A DNA stretch of 64,000 nucleotides from Acanthosepion esculentum (GCA_964036315.1 OZ038495.1:22173621-22237620), one strand, 5' to 3'. Counted from the first letter of the stretch, positions 44,060 through 55,640 are shown. A program made the numbers and translations. The notes: generated by a model not told the origin, from the sequence alone.

Positions 44060-45200
44060 TGGATCGATCACGGCGAAGCTATGTCCCAAAGGAAAAAAAT
44101 GTTCTTTGCAGATGAAATATAGAAATAACTGGAATTTCTTTAGTGTCTATTTTCTATGCGGTTTATATCATTCTTTGCACAGAAATATTAACCCATCCCG
44201 CTTTTAATTCTATCGTGACACTTTGTTCAATTTAGCTGAATTTGGAACAAGGATTAAGTCGGGAGTTCTCTTTGGCAGCAAGTCACGTGGAATTCGGCAG
44301 CTCCTCCTGCTGTCTAGGATCGTCTACATCTCTGGCTGGCGACCCTGGAACTGGATTTTGGTCGCTTCAGATCTCTGCTTATAATGACTATAAAGACTTG
44401 CATGGGGGTCGACTTGGTTAGGGGACCCGGTGTTTCTCCTATCTTCCAACAAGAGTTCTTTGTTGTCTGGCTTTAGAAAATTAATTATCTCCCCAAATTT
44501 AGGAGATCCATTTTCCTACGGGCAGCGGTCGTAGGTACTGACCCACCCCGATAACTCATTCTTTCTCTTATTTGTGCCTCGTAGCATTACTTCCCAATGG
44601 GCGTAGGCAATTCCGCAGTCCTTCTTGGTATCCCACCTACGCCTGTCACCTAGGTTGTCATTTTGACAAATCTTGTTTTCAAACCGTGTGGTGTGGCTTA
44701 GTTCCTGGTCATTAATTATAATTATTGTTTTAATTTATCGTCGGCAATTTTTTCCCAGCCTAGTCTTGTTCATACAATTAGAAATTTATCAGCTGTTTCC
44801 TCCGGTCAGCTATCTCTATATCTTGTTAGGGTTATCGCACTTTAAGGACACTGGACTGGGTCTTTACATAAAAAAATTCTATTTCTCGACTTGTTTAAAA
44901 ATTCCACTTTTTGATAGTTGGAATAAATCAGTTTTTTTTTCAATTCTGCCTTGACTTTCAAAATTGCCAAATTTTATCTTTTCAATCGGCTTTCTTTTCC
45001 GGCTGGTCGCTCGAAGATGTTTTCGTAACTTCCACTCTAAGGCAGCGCCATCAATCATTTGTCAGCCCGGCTTTTTCCAGTTGGCCTCTATGATAATATA
45101 TTTCTCCAAAATAACAAAGTCACTTTCTTCAAGCCGTCTCTGCTTAAAAAAATAGACTTTCGAAATTAAAAACAATTTCACTTTTTCTCTCAATTTGTCA
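44060..45200. repeat. dispersed repeat 'H', copy 1
   Basis: Parts resemble 62560-63400: GTTGTCTGGCT...AGAAAATTAATTA, CCGTG.GGTGTGGCTAA and CATCAATCA.TTGTCA..GC. The composition is pyrimidine-rich. No ORF family is visible. It could be LTR or untranslated sequence of an unrecognised element. Confidence 0.45.
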
Positions 45201-45293
45201 GTCGTTCCATGCTTTAAACCTTTTCGTCTTGTTCCAAGTTATATTTTAATTTTAACCCTTTTCTTTCCGTTTGCCAGTGTCACATAGCGTCAC

Positions 45294-45655
45294 ATTAATT
45301 AGTATTTGATTCATCTTAATTTCAGTTGCTTTTCATCATAGTTTAATTTACAGCAATAAATAAAAATGGCTGGAACTCACGTCGTTTTTACTTCAAGAAG
45401 CCAGCTTATACACAGCAGCTGCCCCACTGATTGAGCTCCCAGGGCTTGGGCGCTTGGCAGAAGATCATATCTAACCTACAATCTTTTTTTCTATTCTCCC
45501 GTTTACTATCGCTCGGTGCCATAATTGATAATATTTTTATAATATGTACTACTATTAATAATATAATAATAATATTATTTTAATATTAACTAATGTATTT
45601 ACAATCCACGCTGCTTACTCGCCGCCATAGATTCCACACTGTGCGCCATTTACTG
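45294..45655. repeat. dispersed repeat 'G', copy 2
   Basis: Relative of 38570-39110 in the same orientation, ending with CTGCTTACTCGCCGCCATAG against TGTGTACTCACTACTATAG. 45656-45869 beyond it has no recognised feature. Confidence 0.7.
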
Positions 45656-45869
45656 AGACACTGTGTAAACAAACTTCAGAAAATTGTTTAGAGAAGCTGC
45701 CAATGAGTGAAAGTGACAATTGTGCATCGAATTATGTAATATGTAATTATGAAAATTTAATTTAATTATATCAGAAATGCTTGCACTGGCAATACTTTTC
45801 TTTTTGACTCTGTCTTGTTTAATTGTATTTTATGTTTAATCATATTTTTTTAAAAAAGAATAACCTCTC

Positions 45870-47020
45870 ACAACCTACTCTTTGACAAACAATATGTCTT
45901 CCGTTTTGCCAGGTCTACCGCTGATATGCTAAATGCCATCACTATGTATATCAAGCTCTTGATAATAACGACAAAGCTCAATCTGCGGGTCTAGATATCT
46001 CGAAGGCGTTTGAAAGGGTTTGTCTATGGTATTACAGGACGATGGTTTGATTTAATTCAATCGTTCCAATCAAATCGTGAAATGAAGGTCGTTTTGAATG
46101 GGTTCGCTTCCAGAGCCTTTCACACGGACGCAGGTGTCCTCCATGTCTCCATCCTGGGTCCTACGCTGTTTCTGATCTTCAATGATCTTCCTGATGTCAT
46201 CAGTTTCCGAGGAGGCGTTTATGCAGATGACAGTACTATTCACTCCTGTCTCAATAACAAATCTGTTGAAGCTGATAAAGTTAACCTGACCTCTGCTCTG
46301 GAAAAGGACCTTCAATCACTGCTTAACTGGGGTAGGAAATGGCTTTTCAACTGACTTGAAGTAGAACGACTGCATCGAATCACTAGTTGCATCTACTGAA
46401 AGGAAAGTTGGGTCACTGTGTCGAGCCAGAAGGTTTTCTTGTCAGAGTCCGTCTTGCACATTTACAAATCTACCATTCGTCCGCGCATTGAATATTGTTG
46501 CCATATCTGGTCAGGTGCTCCTGCTATTCATCTCGAGGTTCTTCACAAAATCCAAAGAAGGATCTGCAATTTAGTAGATCCTGACTTGGCATCTCGACTT
46601 CAGTCAGTTTCTCACAGATGTGACGTGGTTTCCCTCTGTCTTTTCTACAAATATTTTCATGGAAACTGCTCTGACGAGCTTTGTTCCTTGATACCCCGGC
46701 TACGTGAAGTTAAGCGTGCTACTAGATTGGCATCTAGGTCCCACCTTTTACTGTTGAAATAGTTAAATGTAATCGCCACTTCTACACCAACAGTTTCTTT
46801 TCCTGCACTTCCTGCCTGTCGAACTCCCTTTCGTTTACTTGCTTCTATGATAACTACAATCTTCAAAAATTTAAATGCAACATTAATCGCCATCTATCTT
46901 CTTGAATCCAGTTTATCTTTTATCTTTTCCTCAATACCCGCTATAACCAGTCTTTTCTCTCACTTTCACTGTCTGTAACACCTTACGTACCAGTGGAAAA
47001 GATAAAAAAAAAACCTTCCG
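45870..47020 (+). mobile_element. LINE RT and tail, jockey/CR1-like
   Basis: A degraded reverse transcriptase: AGLDISKAFERV (motif A), MKVVLNGFASRA, LGPTLFLIFNDLPDV and VYADDSTIHS (catalytic YADD, about 46219-46230). A ~100-bp deletion follows, then VLHIYKSTIRPRIEYCCHIW, VVSLCLFYKYFHGNCSDELC and a frameshifted NLQKFKCNINRHL tail. Endonuclease and the N-terminal RT are absent. Confidence 0.92.
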
Positions 47021-47249
47021 CTAACTCCACATTGGTAGAATCTGACAAATAGACATTTCTCATCAGATCCTCAATCACGTACATAGAATTGCCTTGTATC
47101 CGCGAATATTGTCATACTGGCTATGTAATCAACCAACCTTACTCCGTTAGTACTGTTAGGGAGGTACTGCCGAAATGTTGTAATCACCGACAGAGAACTT
47201 TATTACAAACTGCGAACTACTCCAAAGTAGAAAAAAACTATGTACAGGA
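47021..47249. other. no feature seen
   Basis: Spacer between two LINE tails. Confidence 0.4.
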
Positions 47250-47730
47250 ACACGGAAATTGACTAGAAAACCAGAGACGGATATGCAAAGTGATAGGTTC
47301 TGGTCTGGCATCTCGACAACAGTGGCTTCCCTCTGTTACTTCTACAACTATTTTCTCGGCAATTGCTCCGACGAGCTGCTTTCCCTGGTTCTCAGACTGC
47401 ATGAATTTAATCGTGCTACGAGGTTGGCATCTCGACCCCACCCTTTCACTGTCGAAACGGCTAAATGTAGCCGTCTCTTCTATTCCAACAGTGTCTTCTC
47501 TCGCACTTCCCGTCTGTGCAACTCCCTTCCTCTTACTTGCTTCCCTGATAACTATAATCTTCAAATATTCAAGTGTAGTGTTAATCGACAGCTTCTGATG
47601 CCTTGATCTTGTTCCTCGTCCTTCACTTTATCCTTTCCTCAAACACGCTTCTTTACTGTTGCTCTCACCCTCTGTAACCCCTTACGTGCTAGTGGCACTC
47701 CCACCTTGCTTGGGATGAAATGCTAAAAAA
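47250..47730 (+). mobile_element. LINE tail, jockey/CR1-like
   Basis: Reads LASRQQWLP then LCYFYNYFLGNCSDELLSLV, FNRATRLASRPHPFTVETAK, FSRTSRLCNSLPLTCFPDNY and NLQIFKCSVNRQLLMP. The 3' end CTTGCTTGGGATGAAATGCT followed by A's is the shared LINE terminus also at 51340-51365 and 52078-52105. Confidence 0.92.
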
Positions 47731-47825
47731 AAATTACATGTTGATTAGAGCCATTAGCAAATCAAGACTGATTTTGATATCTAATAAATTTTAATAATAT
47801 AAACCGATACTACATCATGATCTTA

Positions 47826-47826
<1 letters not shown>

Positions 47827-47884
<58 letters not shown>

Positions 47885-47938
47885 CACACACACAAACGCA
47901 CACACACAAATGCACACACACACACATACACACACATA
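47827..47938. repeat. (CA)n microsatellite
   Basis: About 27 uninterrupted CA units then an interrupted CA-rich stretch. Confidence 0.95.
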
Positions 47939-48159
47939 ATGCAAAGCTCTTCAGTAAAATGAATGGAGCACTTTGGCTGATTGGCATTTGTTTACATTTG
48001 TAAAAACAATACGCTAGATTTAGTTGTGTAACTCTACCGAGTGAAGATAGCTCTGGCTGACACCAAATTAGTTGTGTTTCAATCCTGGCTTGAGGCATTC
48101 GGAAGTCTAGTCGCACTGAGGAGCTGTGATACAGCGAAACAGTACTGTCTGTGAATGAC

Positions 48160-48162
<3 letters not shown>

Positions 48163-48224
<62 letters not shown>
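48163..48224. repeat. (TA)n microsatellite
   Basis: About 31 TA units. The 48000-48120 segment before it has a weak tRNA-like phrase only. Confidence 0.96.
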
Positions 48225-48226
<2 letters not shown>

Positions 48227-48815
48227 ATAGTTGTATTCGCTTGGAAAAATCTTGGATAGTTCGACTTGCAGTAGAACAAATCGGTACCCAAGGAAAAATG
48301 AGGAATAAAAAAAGAAAGAACCAAGAACATTAAACCAAGGTGAAAACAATCGTCCAGAGTTCAAGCTCAAAGTCCAAAGAAAAAAAAACTCCAAAACGAG
48401 TAAAAAGACAACTAGGCAAAGTGCTCAATACAGGAAGCAGAGCAAAATATATATGTATATTTAGGCAGCATATCTTCATTCAAACGTTTTTTTTAAATAA
48501 TATAGACGTATCATTATTTATATTTTATAATAGTCATTTCTAATTCGCTAATAAACACCATAGCTACAACGTTTAAATTCAAAATTCAAAAATAAATATA
48601 ACAATAATCATCATCGTAACGATCACAGTTACAATGAGTTTATCTTTGCAATTCACCCCTGAGGATGATCTAGGAGGAGATCGAAAGTACTTAGGTATGG
48701 AAAAACTAAGCTGCCTTCCATGATGAATTTCAACTTAACATAAAGAAGCTCAGAATTAGAAAGGATTATTATAAAAATAAATAGCCATATTATGTCTATA
48801 TTCAACGAAACATTT

Positions 48816-48816
<1 letters not shown>
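48225..48816. other. no feature seen
   Basis: A-rich sequence. A 67-codon Lys/Ser-rich frame (48340-48543) has no family signature. Confidence 0.35.
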
Positions 48817-48819
<3 letters not shown>

Positions 48820-48883
<64 letters not shown>

Positions 48884-48896
48884 ATGTGTGTGTGTG
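48820..48896. repeat. (TA)n-(GT)n microsatellite
   Basis: About 26 TA units followed by GT units. Confidence 0.96.
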
Positions 48897-49094
48897 TTTT
48901 ATTGAAGAAGACTGACAAGTCAGTGGTATTAAAGTTTTTATTAAATTTTTGTAACATTCGCACAAGTGATTTCATTTTGGGATACAGAAATCACTTGTAC
49001 AAAATGCAAGAAAAATCTAAAAAAAAATTAATCACATTGCATCGTCAGTCGTTTTTAATGAAACTTGTATAAAAGAGGGATTGTTGCCCAAATG

Positions 49095-49100
<6 letters not shown>

Positions 49101-49150
<50 letters not shown>
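49101..49150. repeat. (TA)n microsatellite
   Basis: About 25 TA units at the truncated left edge of the following element. Confidence 0.96.
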
Positions 49151-49154
<4 letters not shown>

Positions 49155-49179
49155 ATACTATTGGACTGTACTTTGAACA

Positions 49180-49638
49180 ATAGGAATGTATTTAGCTTTA
49201 AGTTGAAATGATGATCCCTCTTGCTGTTGTGAGCTCCGGATCCAGTTTTCCTCTATACTCTTCCATCATTTTAAAACTTATTCACCGTTCTGTTGATGGT
49301 TCTTGAATGGACTTTGAAGGTGGAAGCCAGAGTATGAATGTTGGTTGCATTATTGGAGGCCTGAATGATCTTTTTCCTCCCACCATAGCTCAGTTGGGAT
49401 GACATAGTGGGGCTGACACAAAACGATTTAAACCTGTTCTCTTTCTAGCTGAATAACGCCAAGGGTTTTTTCAGTGATTCTTATGACAAACAGTGTCCAG
49501 ATGGCTAAACGTATTATCTGCAAACCTGGGAGAAAAAAAAAACTCAGTTTAGTGTTTTTTTAGGTATTAAACTTTTTGTGGGATGGACAATTATCTCATG
49601 CTGTTACACGATTTGGACAATTTTGCTGTTACACCCAG
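49180..49638 (-). mobile_element. truncated second copy of the 41387 Tc1/mariner-type element
   Basis: Matches 41875-42312 closely: TTGAAATGATGATCCCTCTT, CATTCTTGAATGGACTTTGA-like text and the terminal AATTTTGCTGTTACACCCAG followed by TA. The left half is lost at the TA microsatellite. Confidence 0.9.
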
Positions 49639-50394
49639 TATATTAGTTGATTTTTTTCTTTAAAAATAGTATAAAAAATTAAACTATATCCGTGAGATTT
49701 TCTGTGTAATAACTTGTTAAGTACAAAAAAAAAAAAAAAAAAATAGAGAGAGGGAACTTTTTCTGATAATAAAATAAAAACAAAATACAACATATATTGA
49801 AAATTACACTGAATCTTTTTCAGTGTTGCTCTTCGATATATAATAAATTATGCAGGAATAATAACGTCATTGTACTTGCTTATTGCTTACAGCCTATCAG
49901 TGCACCATCTGATATGATGTTGTTTATCGCCTCCATATGACTGCTAACGCCTCCTCTGTCATATAATTTTACTCACCGCTCTTCCTCAAGGCGTTTACCG
50001 TCTTCTCAGTGGGTGGTATTGACCACGTTGAGAAACACTGATTTATATTCTTAATGGCCTTTTCATTAGAACGAAATATTTTCTTTTGGTTGTATATATT
50101 TTCGGAAGAAACTGGATAACCTATTAGAATGAAAATATCCTGGTTTAAAATCTTTTAGAAATAAACTAATTAAATACTTTTTAACAAAGGACTTTTGTAC
50201 TTTTAAGGTTTTAAGGTTATGAATTTTAAAATTAAAGTTTATGATTTTATTTAGTAGAAATATTAATGAATATTACTTTCCCGGCTCTTCTAGTGAACAG
50301 GCTAAGCCCGTAACAGTGTCAAAAACTAATTCAGACTTAAAGAATTTTCTCTTATTTTTTTTAGTTTTGTAATTTTGTAAAAGAAGCTGTTCGC
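49639..50394. other. no feature seen
   Basis: AT-rich, with an A run at about 49725-49742. Confidence 0.4.
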
Positions 50395-51370
50395 ACAGAA
50401 CTTACGATTAGATGTAACCGTGAGTTCTATGCTAGCAGTTTCTTTCATCGCAACGCCTCAAAAACAAACCTAGTGTCGCTGACAAAACTAACCTGGCCGT
50501 TCGTCTCGAAAAGGACCTCTAATCGGTTGTGAACTGGGGCAGGAATTGGCTGGTTAACTTTAACGCCTCAAAAACAAAACTGCTCTCTATTAATCACCAC
50601 AGAGATCCTCCCCCCCATTAGAATGTCTGACGCTCAACTTCTCGAGAGCACCTCTCTGCGGCTGCTCGGTTTCACGTTGTCTGTTGACCTGAGATGGAAC
50701 AAATACATTGAATCGATTGCTTCATCCACCGCAAGGAAAGTTGGCTCCCTGTGCCGGGCCAGGAAATTTTTCTTCCCGGAATCGATCCTCCAAATTTACA
50801 AATCAACCATCCGCCCTTGCATGGAGTATTGCTACCATATATGGTCCTGGAGCCCCTTCTGTTTGCCTCAGGGTTCTTGATAAGATCCAGAGACGCATAT
50901 GCAATGTAATTGACCCTGACCTGGCATCTCGTCTGCAGTCTCTCTCTCACAGACGTGCCGTCGCCTCTCTCTGTCTTTTTTACAAATACTTTCATGGTAA
51001 CTGCTCCGATGACCTGCTTTCGCTGGTTCCCAAACATCATGAATTCAAGCGTCCTACGAGGCTAGCACCCCGCTCTCACCCTTTCACTGTTGAAACTGTT
51101 AAATGTAGCAGTCTCTTCTACTCCAATAGCTTCATATCTCGCACCTCTCACCTGTGGAACTCCTTTCCCTATTCCTGTTTCCCTGATAGCTATAATCTCC
51201 AACTATTCAAATGTAATGTCAATCGATATCTCCAGTTGCCTTGATCTATCCACTACCCTTCTCCTCATCCTTTTCTCTATCACGCCTATCTGCTCTCGCT
51301 CCAAATCCTCTGCAACCCCTTGCGTGCTATTGTCTCCCCGCCTTGCTTGGGGTGAAATGCTTAAAAAGAC
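50395..51370 (+). mobile_element. LINE RT C-terminus and tail, rearranged at its start
   Basis: Begins with a displaced piece of tail (about 50405-50450, cognate of CNRKFYANSFF). It then jumps to upstream RT text: ADKTNLAVRLEKDL, NWGRNWLVNFNASKTKLLSI, LLGFTLSVDLRWNKYIESIA, STARKVGSLCRARKFFFPES and ILQIYKSTIRPCMEYCYHIW. Frames shift near 50850 and the tail follows (LASRLQSLSHRRAVASLCLF, FISRTSHLWNSFPYSCF, NLQLFKCNVNRYL). It ends at the shared CTTGCTTGGGGTGAAATGCT terminus. Confidence 0.93.
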
Positions 51371-51433
51371 ACACTATTCAGAATGTCAATCTGCGATATC
51401 TACTATTCGTCCATACATTGAATATTGAATTGG

Positions 51434-51559
51434 TGAATAAAGTGTTTCAACGTTTAAATAAGCATGATGCTAGTAGATAAATTGTAACTTAGGTCCAACA
51501 ATTGTTGTATTTCTTACATCTTAATTTTAGATTCATTTCATCACAACTACTTTAATCTA
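51434..51559. repeat. dispersed repeat 'K', copy 1
   Basis: Shares GTTTAAATAAGCATGAT, TAACTTAGGTCCAAC, ATTTCTTACATCTT and CATCACAACTACT with 57744-57875. Confidence 0.7.
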
Positions 51560-52110
51560 AGAAGTCTACCATTCTTCCATGCATTACATTATTGCTCTCA
51601 CATCTGGTCTGGTGCGTCTGCTATGTATTTAGAGATTCTTGATAATGTATAAAGAAGAATCTGCTATGTCATTGACCCTGGCCTGGCATCTTGGCTTCAG
51701 TTACTTTCCCACGGCCTTAACGTAGCTTCCATGTGGCATTTCTATAAATATTTTCATGGTAATTGTTCTGATATACTTTACTGTCACCTAGACTTTATGA
51801 ATTTAAGTGCAAATCTAGATTGGCAGAGAGGACTCATCATTTTTATAGTTGAAATGGGTAGATGCAACCGTAAGTTCTATGCTAACAGTTTCTTCTCTCG
51901 CACTTCTCGCCTGTTTAACTCTCTTCCGGCTTCTTGCTTTCCAGTTAACTCTGATCTTCAAAAATTTAAATTCAGTGCCAATCGTTATCTTCTATCTTCT
52001 TAATTCTTGTTCATTTATTGTTCTCCTTCCTTAATAATGCTTTCTTTTCGTCATAACCCTTGCATCTTAGTGGCTTTATTAACTTGCTTGGGGTGGAATG
52101 ATTAAAACAA
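51560..52110 (+). mobile_element. LINE tail, jockey/CR1-like
   Basis: The plus strand reads WHFYKYFHGNCSD then MGRCNRKFYANSFFSRTSRL, FNSLPASCFPVNSDLQKFKF and SANRYLLSS, ending in ACTTGCTTGGGGTGGAATGA with an A-rich tail. The 5' part is frameshifted. Confidence 0.9.
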
Positions 52111-52614
52111 ATTATTTCATTATATTCAAGTCCGTCGGTGTAGTGAAATGCACAGCGATTTTAAAAACCGGGCAATATCAGTCGACCTTTGTCTACGTAG
52201 TAGACCTTTGAGCTGATTTAGTGGGCGCACACTCACTTCGTTGGCATTTTGGACGAGTATACATCTTCGGCTTCACGTGGCAGCACCAAAAGCTTTCATT
52301 CTTACAGGCAATCTCTTTCTCTCTCGTTCACTTCAAATTTTGCGATTTTCTTCACATTTTTTAAAAATGTCTTTTCTTTCCTATTTACTTCACTGCCTTT
52401 CTCTTTCTTTTTGTCGTTTTGTGATACCCCCCCCCACCGCCGCCACTTTCTTTTTCTCCCACTTACTAATTTTTTCTACTCATCCTTCAACTCACCTTAA
52501 CTTCTAATCCTTTCTTCGTATTTTATCCTTTGTTCCCTTTCTCTTTTTTATTTCCTCACGTACACGTTTCCTCACTCTTATAATATCCCCCTCTCTCATT
52601 CTGCTACATTCCCT
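52111..52614. other. pyrimidine-rich, no gene seen
   Basis: CT-rich text from about 52310 precedes the CTTT array. Open frames reflect the base composition. Confidence 0.4.
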
Positions 52615-52711
52615 CTTTCTTTCCTTCTTTCTTTCTTTCTTTCTTTCTCGTTTTCTTTCTTTCTTTCTTTCTTTCTCGTTTTTTTCTTTCTTTCTTTCTT
52701 TCTCGTTTTTT

Positions 52712-52742
<31 letters not shown>

Positions 52743-52777
52743 CGTTTTCTTTCTTTCTTTCTTTCTCGTTTTCGTTT

Positions 52778-52808
<31 letters not shown>

Positions 52809-52815
52809 CGTTTTC
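52615..52815. repeat. (CTTT)n array with CTCGTTTT spacers
   Basis: About 200 bp of CTTT tetranucleotides broken by CTCGTTTT at irregular spacing. The Lys/Arg/Glu minus-strand frame is a translation artefact. Confidence 0.95.
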
Positions 52816-53059
52816 TTTCCTCCTCTGTTTTTACCATTTTCATTTTTAATCTTTTCGTTATCTTTTATCTGACAGTTAGGTAGACTTCAAGAATTTGGAG
52901 CGCGCTCCTTTTTTCTTTTGTTTTGTCCTGTTCTTTTTTAGTTTTTGACTCTTCCTATTCCAGGCTTTCATTTTATCCTCTTCCATTGCTCAAATCCACT
53001 CGGCTTTCTTTCTTGAAAGAATAAATAAAAACAAATAACAAAAACTTCAAATCTCGTTT

Positions 53060-53150
53060 CCCTGGAGATTGTGCGGCGGTAAGATGACGTCACAAACAGT
53101 AAGTCGACGTTTCTCCGCGCATGTCTGTATAAAACTATTGCCTGCCAACC
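53060..53150 (+). promoter_or_regulatory. promoter-like patch (CRE and TATA-like)
   Basis: A perfect CRE palindrome TGACGTCA (53085-53092) lies about 36 bases upstream of GTATAAAAC (53128-53136). No recognisable gene or element follows, so this may be chance or part of an unrecognised LTR. Confidence 0.25.
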
Positions 53151-53219
53151 CGAATGGAGGTAGTTAAATATACGCACAAGTTGTGTGCAATGTAAATCAC
53201 ATTCTCATCCTAAGATATA

Positions 53220-53480
53220 AATAGGGAGAGATAGATAAGAGAAGAAGAGAGGGAGTATGAGGGGGGTACAGAGAAAGTGTAAGAGAAAGGAGTGAAAAAG
53301 TTGGGAAGTGAGATATAAGGAGTAACAGAGGAAGAGTGAGAGAGACAGTAAGAAAAGAGAGAGTTGAAGAGTAAGAGACAAGAGAGGGAGCGTAAAAGAA
53401 GAGACAAAGAATAGAGAAAGAGTTTGCGAAAACGATAGAAAGGATGAAGAAGGAGGGTAAAAGAGTGAAAGTAAGGGGAG
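53220..53480. repeat. purine-rich low-complexity stretch
   Basis: GAGA/AAGAG-rich. Opposite-strand frames consist of Leu/Ser/Phe from composition alone. Confidence 0.8.
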
Positions 53481-53484
53481 AAGT

Positions 53485-53487
<3 letters not shown>

Positions 53488-53524
<37 letters not shown>

Positions 53525-53526
53525 GT
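53488..53526. repeat. (GT)n microsatellite
   Basis: About 19 GT units with one interruption. Confidence 0.95.
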
Positions 53527-53602
53527 TTAAGTGCGAAAGACAGAAGGGAGACAAAGAAAGTGTAAGTGAAGGAGAGAAGTATGATGGAAAGGGAACGTGT
53601 AG

Positions 53603-53902
53603 AAATGGTAATAGTAATATTAACCGTTTCCTTATAAGGAAACATTCGACATTCACTGACCGCGCAGCCAGTGTCACTGTCGATGTTAGTGTTGAAATTT
53701 ATAAAATCTTTCTCATAAAACAATTAAAAAAAAATAGTATCGACGGAAGTTTCCTTACTAACCTTTTATTTGAAGTAGTGTGGAATGTCTACATCTTGAT
53801 TATGTCATTATTTTCTCTCCTAGTTATATGTAATATCCATTTCAGCTGTTGCTGGTCTTGAAAGTCCTCAAGTGATGTGGTTTCTGTTATTTGATGCAGT
53901 TC
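53603..53902. repeat. dispersed repeat 'E', copy 3
   Basis: Aligns from AATGGTAATAGTAATATTAA to TCCTCAAGTGATGTGGTTTC and TTTGATGCAGTT with copies at 12204 and 12713, in the same orientation, about 41 kb away. Confidence 0.8.
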
Positions 53903-54776
53903 TTTTTTGTGATTGTGTAGCGCCAGTCCACAAGGCCCGAAAAAAGTGTGATCTTACGAGATTTATTTTGTAAAAATACAGAATTGTGGCACAAGGCCGA
54001 AAGGGGGGGTAAGCTGAGGCTGGTCATTACTGCTATACTATACCTAGCTAATCCGATTCGCGACCCATGCACTCGTCACAATTTACCACATTGATCAAAA
54101 GAACCTGTCCGTCATCAATCAATGCTCCATTCACCATAATACCTCATACACTCAGAAGTGTGATCTCACCAAGGCGAATAGGCTTCATTCGCTCAAAGCC
54201 ATTTCTTAGAATTGATGTGAGAAATCGGTTGTATAAAGTAGAAAGTTTATATATTTCTGAACAGGTTTGGCGCGATGCATGACATCCATGCGAAAGTCTT
54301 GATCTGACGAAGATATTTAAGAACATGAGTTTTCAGGTTAATGTTTTGGTTTTGTAGCAATTTGCAGTATTATATGAAACTACCTCTAGCGCAGTGTTAG
54401 AAAGGTGCAAGATTAAAAACGCCAAAATCAATTAATATAGAAGCTTGTGTGTGTTTGTGCGTGTGATAACGTGTGTTGCCTGCTCAGTACTCTTAGTACA
54501 CGCTAATGCCCTATAGCTGATAACTTGTCCTATTACTGATAACTTATAAACATTTTCTTTTCCTCTCCATCTATTTTACATATATTTATAGTTATCTAAT
54601 ACCCTTCAGTTTCCTCGAAGAGTAGCACATTTTCATTCGACATGAATTTTAAAGCGATCTTAAACCGGGAAACTTCATTCATGTAACAGGGCACTAAGCT
54701 TATATAATGAGGGAAAAATGAAACTGTAACAATCGGAAGGACGATGACGATTTTAATTCATTTTGTAGACACTAAG
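53903..54776. other. mostly unassigned; SINE body fragment near 53985
   Basis: TGTGGCACAAGGCCGAAAG (53985-54003) is the body phrase of the SINEs at 8320 and 25655. The rest shows no recognised feature. Confidence 0.4.
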
Positions 54777-54777
54777 A

Positions 54778-55075
54778 AATAGTTGATATTCTGTTATAAT
54801 TTTCAAAATCTTCAGCCATCTTGTAACATAGTATTAGGTTGGTGCAAAAATAATGTCGTTTTTTGACGTTCAAATTCATGTAAGAAAACGACATTATTTT
54901 TGCACCAACCTAATAATAATCACATCATGCATCGTCTATGTCTAAGTTTTTAACAGTGACGCCTGCTGCGATCAGTGCAGTGAAAGAGTTCCGTGCAAGC
55001 GGGCATCATGCTATGGCGATAAACATAGGTTCCTTTCGTTCAAAGATGGTTATGCTCGGGAATTAAAATAATTAA
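54778..55075. repeat. dispersed repeat 'L', copy 1 (carries a MITE)
   Basis: Matches 55641-55892 in direct orientation: AGTTGATATTCTGTTATAAT, TTTTCAAAATCTTC, ATCAGTGCAGTG, AACATAGGTTCCTTTCGTTC. It differs by the 80-bp MITE, by the retroposon at its right edge and by a ~45-bp deletion near 55045. Confidence 0.85.
54834..54913. mobile_element. 80-bp mariner MITE, MADE1-like
   Basis: Ends TTAGGTTGGTGCAAAAATAA and TTATTTTTGCACCAACCTAA are perfect inverted repeats that extend over 29-30 bases, with a ~20-base spacer. It is flanked by TA (54832-54833 and 54914-54915). The length (80 bp) and the TTAGGTTGGTGCAAAA start are those of MADE1, the short derivative of the human Hsmar1 mariner. Copy 2 of repeat L provides the empty site. 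Confidence 0.93.
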
Positions 55076-55408
55076 GCGTCCTGGGTAAGACGTTAAACTA
55101 CATCCGTGTCCTGGGTAAGACGATAAAATACATCCAGCAGCAAGGCCTCTGATCAGGAGGTTTTGAGGAGTGTGGAACCATCTCATAATTCCTGGTGTTC
55201 CCAGGTCTACCCTGACCCAGGGGGTAGCACCTGTTAGGGTCCCAGCTATGGGCAAATAGTTAATTATTACCAGCAATACAATTTTGAAGGAAAAATATTA
55301 CCAGAAACAGATTTTTTACAAAACAAAATATTACCAGAAATAAAAAGTGTTGTCGGCATTAACCCATTGAGATTGATATGCTGAAAACAAAATAAACCAA
55401 ACCAAACC
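55076..55408 (+). mobile_element. monomer-headed retroposon, copy 4 (short form)
   Basis: Two 30-bp units (CGTCCTGGGTAAGACG at 55077), then GGCCTCTGATCAGGAGGTTT, CCTGACCC, AGCTATGGGCAAATAGTTAA, a much reduced internal array and the 3' end TTGATATGCTGAAAACAAAA with (AAACC)n. It is flanked by AAAATAATTAA (55065-55075 and 55409-55419), an 11-bp perfect duplication. Confidence 0.9.
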
Positions 55409-55419
55409 AAAATAATTAA

Positions 55420-55640
55420 ATAAATTAAATAATTAAATTTAATAAATAAAAATTAAATTATAACTAAATTAACTTGAAATATTAAACTCTAAATTTAATA
55501 TTAAATATTTAATTATTTAAATTAAGCAATCTATTCAATTAAAAAATATTCAATCAAAAATATTCCTTTAAATATTCTTTATTAACTTAAATTAAACAGA
55601 TTAATTTAAATTAATTAAATAATTAAATATTAAAATAAAT
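55420..55640. repeat. AATT-rich low-complexity DNA
   Basis: Almost pure A/T with TTAAAT/ATTAAT words separating the two copies of repeat L. Confidence 0.9.

Noticed and set aside
52604..52843. Lys/Arg/Glu-rich 79-codon minus-strand frame
   Set aside because: Translation of the (CTTT)n array.
53205..53723. Minus-strand 155-172-codon frames resembling membrane proteins
   Set aside because: Purine-rich plus strand gives Leu/Ser/Phe-rich reverse frames; no start, domain or conserved partner.
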